From Paraburkholderia bannensis (GTDB lineage Bacteria; Pseudomonadota; Gammaproteobacteria; Burkholderiales; Burkholderiaceae), in assembly GCF_014200455.1 (NCBI RefSeq), contig NZ_JACHBW010000002.1, positions 496,001-560,000 on the forward strand: 64,000 nucleotides of DNA, read 5' to 3'. This document shows, one piece after another, positions 52,908 to 59,685 of this stretch. How positions within the stretch are numbered: the first letter of the stretch is position 1; the number at the start of each line of letters is the position of its first letter. The notes beneath the pieces are model-generated. The model did not search any database, was not told the DNA's origin, and was given only the letters and a program-made list of their open reading frames with translations. Both the position numbers and the translations under genes were made by a program.

Positions 52908-53573
52908 TTCATGACGAAGCCCGCACTACACCACGAAAACCAGCTCCTGCTGCGCGAGGGCCGCAAGATCGTCGAGGCGCTCGGCCAGACGCTGGCGCCG
53001 CTCGTCGAGGTTCTGCTGCACGATCTCACGACACCGGAGCGATCGGTCGTCGCCATCGCCAACAATCTGTCGGGCCGTCAGATTGGCGATGCCGCCACCG
53101 AAATGGGTCTCGCGCGCATCGCGGACCCAGGTTTTCCCGATGTCGTCGCCAACTATCCGAATCGCTTTCCTGATGGACGGGCGGTCAAAAGCACATCGAT
53201 CGGCCTGAAGAACAGCGCGGGCGAGTGCGTCGCGGCCATCTGCCTGAATATGGACGTGTCGCTGCTCGGCGCGGTCACGGCGGGCCTTGGCCAACTGATG
53301 CAGACCGGCGCGGCCGCGCCCGTCGCCGAAACGCTCGCGCCGCACGGCGGCGGCGAGGCGCGCGACACCATCCGCGTCGCGCTCGAACGCTTCGCTGCCG
53401 CGCGCAACACCACACCTATCGGCATGACGCTCGCGCAGCGCCGTGAAGCGGTGCGCGAGCTCGCCGAAAGCGGCCACCTGAACCTGCGCCACGCGCTTGC
53501 CGAAGTCGCGCGCACGCTCGGCGTGGCGCGCCCGACCGTCTATTCCTACCTGCCCAGCGAGCATCGATCATGA
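52902..53573 (+). CDS. YheO/DauR-type transcriptional regulator
   Basis: A 223-residue regulator with an N-terminal YheO-like PAS domain (about 20-130; LAPLVEVLLHDL, SVVAIANNLSGRQIGD, KSTSIGLKNSAGECVAAICLNMD) and a C-terminal helix-turn-helix (about 170-220; LRHALAEVARTLGVARPTVYSYL). DauR, a related protein, controls D-amino-acid dehydrogenation genes. Its stop overlaps the next gene by four bases (ATGA), so it probably regulates the hydroxyaspartate ammonia-lyase in response to the substrate. Start at 52902 or 52911; neither has a ribosome site and both overlap or abut a palindrome. Confidence 0.88.
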   Translation: MSFMTKPALHHENQLLLREGRKIVEALGQTLAPLVEVLLHDLTTPERSVVAIANNLSGRQIGDAATEMGLARIADPGFPDVVANYPNRFPDGRAVKSTSIGLKNSAGECVAAICLNMDVSLLGAVTAGLGQLMQTGAAAPVAETLAPHGGGEARDTIRVALERFAAARNTTPIGMTLAQRREAVRELAESGHLNLRHALAEVARTLGVARPTVYSYLPSEHRS

Positions 53574-54541
53574 GTACCTTGCCGATTTCCTACGAAGACG
53601 TGGCCGCCGCCCACGAGCGCATTCGCGGCGTCGCGCATCGCACGCCTGTGCTGACTTCGCGCACTGCGAACGCGCTCGTCGGCGCGGACCTGTTCTTCAA
53701 GTGCGAGAACTTCCAGCGCATGGGCGCGTTCAAGTTTCGCGGCGCGTACAACTCGATCGCGCAGTTCACGCCGCAGCAGAAGCAGGGCGGCGTGATCACG
53801 TTTTCGTCGGGCAACCATGCGCAGGCGATCGCGCTTTCGGCGCAACTGCTCGGCGTGAAGGCCGTGATCGTCATGCCGAAGGACGCGCCCGCCGTGAAGG
53901 TCGAAGCGACGCGCGGCTACGGCGGCGAAGTCGTGTTCTACGACCGCTACACGGAAGACCGCGAAGCGCTCGGCCAGCGACTGGCCGATGAACGCGGCCT
54001 CACGCTGATTCCACCTTACGATCACCCGCATGTAATGGCGGGGCAAGGCACGGCGGCGAAGGAACTGTTCGAGGACGCGGGCGGACTGGACGTGCTGCTC
54101 ACGCCGCTCGGCGGCGGCGGGCTGCTGTCGGGCAGTGCGACCGTGGCGCACGCGCTCGCCCCCGGCTGCACGGTGCTCGGCGTGGAACCGGAAGCGGGCA
54201 ACGACGGCCAGCGCAGTTTCCAGTCGGGCGAGATCGTCCACATCGACACACCCAAGACCATCGCCGATGGCGCGCAGACCCAGCATCTGGGCAACTACAC
54301 CTTTGCGGTGATTCGCGAGCGCGTGCAGGAGATCGTCACCGTGAGCGACGCCGAACTCGTCGAGACGATGAAGTTCTTCGCGAGCCGCATGAAGCTGGTG
54401 GTGGAACCGACTGGCTGCCTCGCGGCGGCGGCGGTGCTGCAACGTAAGCTGGATGTGCGCGGCAAGCGCGTGGGCATCGTGATTTCGGGCGGCAATGTGG
54501 ATCTGTTGCGTTTCGCGGATCTGGTGAGCGCAAAAGACTGA
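53570..54541 (+). CDS. threo-3-hydroxy-L-aspartate ammonia-lyase-like PLP enzyme
   Basis: A 323-residue fold-type II PLP enzyme of the serine/threonine dehydratase group. PLP lysine Lys55 is in GAFKFRGAY, followed by SSGNHAQAIAL, the phosphate-binding TPLGGGGLLSG and ISGGNVDL. Single-domain, without the ACT domain of IlvA. Closest resemblance by motif and length is threo-3-hydroxyaspartate ammonia-lyase / serine racemase, and the linked DauR-type regulator fits an unusual amino acid substrate. Serine or threonine dehydratase activity cannot be excluded. Confidence 0.85.
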   Translation: MSTLPISYEDVAAAHERIRGVAHRTPVLTSRTANALVGADLFFKCENFQRMGAFKFRGAYNSIAQFTPQQKQGGVITFSSGNHAQAIALSAQLLGVKAVIVMPKDAPAVKVEATRGYGGEVVFYDRYTEDREALGQRLADERGLTLIPPYDHPHVMAGQGTAAKELFEDAGGLDVLLTPLGGGGLLSGSATVAHALAPGCTVLGVEPEAGNDGQRSFQSGEIVHIDTPKTIADGAQTQHLGNYTFAVIRERVQEIVTVSDAELVETMKFFASRMKLVVEPTGCLAAAAVLQRKLDVRGKRVGIVISGGNVDLLRFADLVSAKD

Positions 54542-54555
54542 CGCGTTCGCAGCGA

Positions 54556-54592
54556 CTCGCGGCCCGCTCCTCTAGCCGAGCAGGGCCGCGAG
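54556..54592. terminator. convergent stem-loop spanning the LysR stop codon
   Basis: Stem CTCGCGGCCCGCTC (54556-54569) pairs with GAGC (54578-54581), one bulged A, and GGGCCGCGAG (54583-54592); eight-base loop. The LysR stop (54572-54574) is in the loop. No U-tract on either side, so it is at best a weak terminator between the convergent lyase and LysR genes. Confidence 0.45.
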
Positions 54593-55486
54593 CGCCTCGC
54601 GCGCATGACTCACCTGCGGGTTCTCGCCGGGCCGCCCCGGCAAGAGATGAAACTCCGCCGCCGGCAACGCCGGCAGCCCGAACGAAGCGGGGCAGGCCTC
54701 CACGCCGTCGCCAATCGCCGATTCGTTCAGACACGAAATCCCCAATCCCGCCTTGAGCGCCAGTTGCAGACCGGCCACGCCCGACGCCGAATGCGAAATC
54801 AGATACGGCATGCGCGCGCGTTCCAGCAGCTTCACCACATAGCGCTGCAATTGACACGTCGACGGCAACAGCACCAGCGGCCACGGCGGCGCGAGCGAGC
54901 CATGCTCGCGCAGCGTTTCGCGCGCGCCGACCCACACCAGCTTCTCGCGCCGGATCACGGTGCTCTGGCGCGCGCCCGCTGCGCTGCCCGGGGTTGCGGC
55001 GCGGTTCGCGCGACTGGACGGCGCATCGACCATGCGCAGCGACAGGCCGATATCGAACATGTCGTCGTGCGCGCCCGCATCGATCACGGCGCTCGGCAGC
55101 ACCGTCACATGCAGGCGCAGGCGCGGATGCTGGCTGGCGAAGCGCCGGATGATGGCGGCCACGTCGTGCGGCCGGTAGTAATCGGTGATGGCCAGGCGCA
55201 GCTCGCCGTCGAGCGAGCGCCCAAGCATGTCGTCGAAGGCGGCGTCGCACATCGCCACGATGCGGCGCGCATGCTCCACGAGTTTCGCGCCCGCCGGCGT
55301 AGGCGCGACGCCTTGCTTGCTGCGCACGAACAGCGGCTGGCCGATGCGTTCTTCGAGCTTCTTCAACTGTTCGCTCACGGAGGACTGCGAAAGAAATACG
55401 CGCTCCGCAGCGCCCGAGACGCTGCCTGCTTCCGTCACGGCGAGGAAAGTGCGCAATTGCGCGAGATCGAGACCGCGTGCGTTCAT
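54572..55486 (-). CDS. LysR-family transcriptional regulator
   Basis: A 304-residue LTTR: N-terminal winged helix (LDLAQLRTFLAVTEAGSVSGAAERVFLSQSSVSEQLKKLEE, shown here in words as the family pattern of residues 6-47) and a two-lobed effector domain (about 90-300) that binds an unknown ligand. It diverges from an MFS gene across 130 bases, the usual geometry for a regulator of its neighbour. Downstream it converges on the lyase gene with a hairpin in the overlap. Confidence 0.88.
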   Translation of the reverse strand: MNARGLDLAQLRTFLAVTEAGSVSGAAERVFLSQSSVSEQLKKLEERIGQPLFVRSKQGVAPTPAGAKLVEHARRIVAMCDAAFDDMLGRSLDGELRLAITDYYRPHDVAAIIRRFASQHPRLRLHVTVLPSAVIDAGAHDDMFDIGLSLRMVDAPSSRANRAATPGSAAGARQSTVIRREKLVWVGARETLREHGSLAPPWPLVLLPSTCQLQRYVVKLLERARMPYLISHSASGVAGLQLALKAGLGISCLNESAIGDGVEACPASFGLPALPAAEFHLLPGRPGENPQVSHAREALAALLG

Positions 55487-55616
55487 GTTGAAGCTGTCCG
55501 TGCATTCTGCATTTTATGTTTCGGTAAATCCGATCATGTCGATTGGATATTCCCGCTTTTCCGATAGATGGTGCGCCCTTAGCATGGCCGCAGTCAATGC
55601 ATTTCTGGAGGCGGAC
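55487..55616. promoter_or_regulatory. shared promoter region of the divergent LysR and MFS genes
   Basis: A 130-base AT-richer gap. An imperfect inverted repeat ATCC...GGAT around 55525-55550 has the size expected of an LTTR box (T-N11-A type). Exact operator not defined. Confidence 0.4.
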
Positions 55617-56969
55617 ATGGCTTGCTCAGGGGAACACGCGACGGGGCGCGCGGCGTCGCATCGCTGGAAGGTGCTGGGTGTCGGCGTTGCAGCCAATGCG
55701 AGTTTTGCGGCGGCGTTTTCGGGGATTCCCGCCACTGCGGTGTGGTTGCGCCACGCCTACGCCATCAGCACGGGGGAGCTGGGCGTTGTGCTGGGCATGC
55801 TCGGGCTTGGCATCGTGCTCAGCGAGTTGCCCTGGGGACTGCTGACGGATCGCTGGGGCGACCGGCGCGTGCTGCTGCTGGGGCTGGCTTCGACGATGGC
55901 GGCGCTGGTTGCGATGGCGGCATGGGGCGCGCCGTCCCGCGGCCATGTGCCAAGTCCGCAGGCGCTGGCGGCGGGCTTTCTCGCAATTGGACTGCTGGGC
56001 GGCAGCGTCAATGGATCGAGCGGGCGGGCCGTGATGGCCTGGTCCGGGCCTGGCGAGCGCGGCCTCGCGATGAGTATCCGGCAGACGGCAGTCCCCTCGG
56101 GCGCCGCTATCGGCGCGTTGCTGTTGCCGGCGCTCGCGGCCCATGCGGGCTTCGCGTGGGTGTATGGCGCACTCGCGGCAATGTGTCTTCTGTCTGCAAT
56201 CCTTACGATTTTGTGGGTGCGCGAGCCTGACGTGCTTCCGCATGAGGCAACGGCAACGGGCACGATCGCTGCCGTGGTGACGGCGCGCTCGCCGTTGATG
56301 CGCGCGCAGGTCTGGCGCATGGTCGGCGGCATCGCGGCGCTGTGCATTCCGCAGGTTGCCGTGATCACGTTCGCGAGCGTTTTTCTCCACGATTTCGGCC
56401 ATGCGGGTGCTGCGGTGGCAGGCGGGGCGCTCGCATCGGTGCAGCTCGGTGCGGCGGTCATGCGCGTCTGGAGCGGCCGATGGACCGACCGGCGTGCGAA
56501 CCGCAATGAATATCTGCGTGCGTGCGCAGCGCTCACGGTTGCGCTTTTCGCTTTGCTGGCCGCGGCGACGGCATGGTGCGCTCACACAGTTCATGGGGCG
56601 CCGGGCATGCCGCTGTTCGGCACGATCGGACTTTTGATCCTGCTGGTGGCGGGCGGCATCGCCGCGTCCGCGTGGCACGGCGTGGCATTCACCGAACTGG
56701 CCACGCTCGCGGGGCATGGCCGTGTGGGCAGCGCGCTCGCGATGGGCAACACGGGCGCGTTCATTGCGTTCTGGCTCGCACCATCCGTCATTCCGATGCT
56801 GCTGGCGGGCACCGGTTGGCCGTCCGTGTGGCTGGCGGCGGCGGCGTGTGGCGCGCTCGCGTGGCCGGCATTCGCGCGCGCGCCTGCCAACCGGCTGCAG
56901 ATGGATGGCGCGATTGACGTTGTCGCGCGGCCAGCTGGACGCAAGACCGGCAAGCGCGCCGTTGTTTGA
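55617..56969 (+). CDS. MFS transporter
   Basis: A 450-residue major facilitator with 12 spans. It has the loop 2-3 motif A-like LLTDRWGDRRVLLLGLAST and a second-half WTDRRANRNEYLRACA. GGAGG at 55607-55611 sets the start at the ATG 55617; an ATG at 55584 is also in frame. It diverges from the LysR gene, which likely regulates it. The substrate is not visible. Confidence 0.85.
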   Translation: MACSGEHATGRAASHRWKVLGVGVAANASFAAAFSGIPATAVWLRHAYAISTGELGVVLGMLGLGIVLSELPWGLLTDRWGDRRVLLLGLASTMAALVAMAAWGAPSRGHVPSPQALAAGFLAIGLLGGSVNGSSGRAVMAWSGPGERGLAMSIRQTAVPSGAAIGALLLPALAAHAGFAWVYGALAAMCLLSAILTILWVREPDVLPHEATATGTIAAVVTARSPLMRAQVWRMVGGIAALCIPQVAVITFASVFLHDFGHAGAAVAGGALASVQLGAAVMRVWSGRWTDRRANRNEYLRACAALTVALFALLAAATAWCAHTVHGAPGMPLFGTIGLLILLVAGGIAASAWHGVAFTELATLAGHGRVGSALAMGNTGAFIAFWLAPSVIPMLLAGTGWPSVWLAAAACGALAWPAFARAPANRLQMDGAIDVVARPAGRKTGKRAVV

Positions 56970-57079
56970 GGCGCGCGATAGAAAAAGTGCGGGAGCGGTG
57001 AGCAGGAACGTCGTGAAATTTACCTCTATCTAATGCGCATAATCTGGCAATTGTTGATTTTTGGTTGAAATCTGCTGAT

Positions 57080-57093
57080 TAGGAAATTTCCTA
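57080..57093. promoter_or_regulatory. perfect palindrome resembling an RcsB/RcsAB box
   Basis: TAGGAAATTTCCTA is a 14-bp perfect palindrome in an AT-rich stretch, 162 bases before the first response regulator. It matches the enterobacterial RcsAB box TAAGAATATTCCTA at 11 of 14 positions. Both downstream regulators have an RcsB-like DNA-binding domain, so this is a likely autoregulatory site; inference. Confidence 0.55.
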
Positions 57094-57147
57094 TTCTGGC
57101 GTTCTTTAATCAATGTTCAGATGGTGCTTTCAGAAAGGTTGCGTGCG

Positions 57148-57177
57148 ATGCAACGACATGCAGCGACATGCAACGAC
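57148..57177. repeat. three tandem copies of a 10-bp repeat
   Basis: ATGCAACGAC, ATGCAGCGAC, ATGCAACGAC at 57148-57157, 57158-57167 and 57168-57177, one base different in the middle copy. Non-coding, between the palindrome at 57080 and the regulator start at 57256. Confidence 0.75.
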
Positions 57178-57255
57178 GAAAATGATGCGGCCGGGTGAGG
57201 GTTCGGGCACGCATCGGCCGATCCGATACCCCTACAACATCGAGAGAGAGCCACC

Positions 57256-57903
57256 TTGAAGCTCAGAGTCGTCCTTGCTGACGATCATCCATTCGTATTG
57301 CTCGGTGTGCGTTCCGCGCTTGAGGCGGCAGGCGATATTCATGTCGTCGGCGAAGCGTCCGGCCCGAGCGCTCTTTTCTGCACGCTCGAAAAAGTGCCGT
57401 GCGATATCGTGCTCACCGATCTCACGATGCCAGGCGAGCCAGGCGCATCGCAAGACGGGCTCACCCTTGTTCGTCGCCTGCGGCGCGACTGGCCAGAATT
57501 GCGCACCGTCGTGCTCACCAGCATTGCCAATGTCGCCATCCTGCGCGCCGTCATGAACACTGGCGTGACCGCGCTGATCCGCAAAAGCGAGCCGATGGAC
57601 GAGCTGGTGGCGGCGGTGCGCGGCGCGGGCAACGGGCTGCGCTACGTGAGCCGCTCGATCCTCGACGAACTGGCGGCGACGGGCACGGAGCGCACCGAAG
57701 GCATGCGCGCGCGCCGTCTTTCGCCACGCGAATCGGAAGTCATCCGTCAATTCGTGCGCGGCCGCACGATCACCGAAATCGCCCGCACGCTCGAACGCGA
57801 TGTGCGCACGGTGAGCCGCCAGAAGCGCGACGCCATGGCGAAGCTCGGCGTGAGCAATGACGCAGGATTATTCGCGTTCGTCCGCGCTCACGGTTTGCTA
57901 TGA
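57256..57903 (+). CDS. RcsB-like response regulator (REC + LuxR-type HTH), copy 1
   Basis: A 215-residue response regulator. Receiver domain about 1-125 with acidic pair Asp9-Asp10 (LADDHPFVLLGVRSAL), phospho-acceptor Asp55 in IVLTDLTMPG, and Lys in ALIRKSEP. LuxR-type HTH about 150-210 (RLSPRESEVIRQF, TITEIARTLERDVRTVS, QKRDAMAKLGVSND). The whole chain resembles E. coli RcsB. The start is TTG at 57256 with GAGAGAG before it. Its stop overlaps the next regulator by four bases (ATGA). The cognate kinase is probably the BvgS-like protein downstream. Confidence 0.87.
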   Translation: MKLRVVLADDHPFVLLGVRSALEAAGDIHVVGEASGPSALFCTLEKVPCDIVLTDLTMPGEPGASQDGLTLVRRLRRDWPELRTVVLTSIANVAILRAVMNTGVTALIRKSEPMDELVAAVRGAGNGLRYVSRSILDELAATGTERTEGMRARRLSPRESEVIRQFVRGRTITEIARTLERDVRTVSRQKRDAMAKLGVSNDAGLFAFVRAHGLL

Positions 57904-58685
57904 AGACCCCGTCTTCGGTCCAGGCCGCCGTATGGCCAGCGAAAGCCGGTGCGGAGCCGAACCAGGAGCGCGGCGCGCGCGAGCCTACCCCAAACGACGC
58001 CGATTCCGATGCCGCGCAACCGGCGCAACCGCTCAGGCTGCTCGTCGCGGACGATCATCCTCTCGTGCTCTTCGCGCTCGACAACCTGATCGCCGCACAG
58101 ACGAACATGCGCATCGTCGCGCGCGCGCAGACTATGGGGCAGCTTTTCGAGATCGCGGCGCACCATGCCTTCGATCTTGTCCTGATGGATCTGCACATGC
58201 CCAGCGACGGCTGCGAGGGGGGGCACGAAGCGATCCGCGCCTTCCAGCGCGAGCACGCGGGCAAGCCCGTCGTCGTGCTGACGATGGACGACGACGCCAA
58301 AGTGCTGCGCGGTGCGCTCGACCTCGACGTTGGCGGCCTGCTCAGCAAGCGCGACCGCATCGACCTGATTCCCGTCGCGCTTGCCTCGGCGATGGTGCAG
58401 GAGCAATACGTCGGGCCGTCCGTGCGAGACCTGCTTGAAAGGGCCTCGCGCGAGGAACGGCGTGCACATGTTCATAGGGTGCTGTCGCGGCGTGAATACG
58501 AAGTCCTGTCGCATTACGCCACCGGTCTGGGCGTGACCGGGATCGCCAGGTTGCTCGGGCGCAGCGTCAAGACCATCAGCGCGCAGAAGTGCGCGGCCAT
58601 GAAGAAACTCGCGCTCAGCAGCGATATCGAGCTTTACCGGTTCGCGGTCGAGTGCGGCGTCGTGCCCCCGGAAGATACTGAATAA
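57900..58685 (+). CDS. RcsB-like response regulator, copy 2, with N-terminal extension
   Basis: A 261-residue paralogue of the preceding gene. An extra 44-residue Ala/Pro/Glu-rich N-terminal segment precedes the receiver (LLVADDHPLVLFALDNL; Asp97 in LVLMDLHMPSDG). The HTH (VLSRREYEVLSHYATGLGVT, ARLLGRSVKTISAQK, AAMKKLALSSD) is closer to RcsB in the recognition helix (SVKTISAQK against SIKTISSQK) than copy 1 is. Translationally coupled to copy 1. The two could form heterodimers. The stop lies in a duplicated 11-base word (58680-58690, 58691-58701). Confidence 0.86.
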   Translation: MKTPSSVQAAVWPAKAGAEPNQERGAREPTPNDADSDAAQPAQPLRLLVADDHPLVLFALDNLIAAQTNMRIVARAQTMGQLFEIAAHHAFDLVLMDLHMPSDGCEGGHEAIRAFQREHAGKPVVVLTMDDDAKVLRGALDLDVGGLLSKRDRIDLIPVALASAMVQEQYVGPSVRDLLERASREERRAHVHRVLSRREYEVLSHYATGLGVTGIARLLGRSVKTISAQKCAAMKKLALSSDIELYRFAVECGVVPPEDTE

Positions 58686-58936
58686 GCTTCGAATAAGCGT
58701 CGAGGCTTGTCTGTCAGAAATAGCCGTCGGATTGACTCGCGCACAGCCGCTCCGATTTCCTCGCATTTTCAGAGTTGTCCTATCTGATCGGGCGTTACGC
58801 CTGACCATAATTTTCAGTCGCGCAGCGCGAACTGTTGGGTAGCTTCAGGTCAGCTCGACTATTCCGATCTTGTTTCCAACAGGGCCGCGAGCTCAGTGGC
58901 AGCTTGCGCGCGGCAACTGGAAGGGGACACAGAACG

Positions 58937-59677
58937 ATGAAGCTTGGCGAGCGATTGGCGGTCGAGGCCGCAGGCACGGCATGGCTCGTGTTCGTGGGCT
59001 GCGCGAGTACGGCGCTCAATACCAGCGCACCTGCGCAGGGCTGGAATGTCTTCGACATGGCCGCTGCCTTCGGCCTTGCGCAGGCCGTAGCGGCTTACGC
59101 GTGCGGCCGCGCATCCAGCGCCCACTTCAACCCCGCCGTCACGATCGGCTATGCCATTGCCGGGCGCTTTCCCACGCGCGACGTCGCCCCTTATATCGCC
59201 GCACAAACCGTTGGCGCGCTCGCGGGCGCCTCGCTGCTTGCGGTCGTTGCGAGCGGACGGCCCGGCTTCGATTTCATGGTTTCGGATTTCGGCAGCAACG
59301 GCTATGCGGAACATTCGCCAGGCGAGTATGCGTTCGGCGCCGTGCTCGCCGTCGAACTCACCATGACGTTCGCTTTCGTGCTCATCCACCTTGTGATGTC
59401 CGGCTCGGAACGACGTCGCCGCGCAGCCCCGGCAGCGCTCGGCGCGTGCCTGACAGCGGTCAGTCTGATCGCGATTCCGGTCAGTAACGGCGGCATGAAC
59501 CCGGCGCGCTCGACCGGGTGTGCGTTCTTCGTCGGCGACTGGGCGCTCGATCAACTGTGGCTATTCTGGGCCGCGCCGATGCTCGGCGGGATCGCCGCGG
59601 GCTGGCTTCACCGTTATGCGACGCGCCGCCGTCGCCGTATTGCGCCCGGTTCGGGCGGCCCGTTCGGCGGAGCCTGA
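58937..59677 (+). CDS. aquaporin Z-like channel with atypical selectivity filter
   Basis: A 246-residue MIP-family channel with six spans and two NPA loops: HFNPAVTIG (NPA 65-67) and GGMNPARSTG (NPA 188-190). Aligned with E. coli AqpZ, the aromatic/arginine filter residues F43, H174, T183, R189 become Phe45, Ser176, Gly185, Arg191. The narrowing His is therefore lost and the pore should be wider, as in solute-permeable aquaglyceroporins. GGGGAC precedes the ATG at 58937. Its stop is 8 bases before the hybrid kinase gene, so the two are probably one transcript. Water, glycerol or a metalloid acid are possible substrates. Confidence 0.88.
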   Translation: MKLGERLAVEAAGTAWLVFVGCASTALNTSAPAQGWNVFDMAAAFGLAQAVAAYACGRASSAHFNPAVTIGYAIAGRFPTRDVAPYIAAQTVGALAGASLLAVVASGRPGFDFMVSDFGSNGYAEHSPGEYAFGAVLAVELTMTFAFVLIHLVMSGSERRRRAAPAALGACLTAVSLIAIPVSNGGMNPARSTGCAFFVGDWALDQLWLFWAAPMLGGIAAGWLHRYATRRRRRIAPGSGGPFGGA

Positions 59678-59685
59678 GCCGCTTC

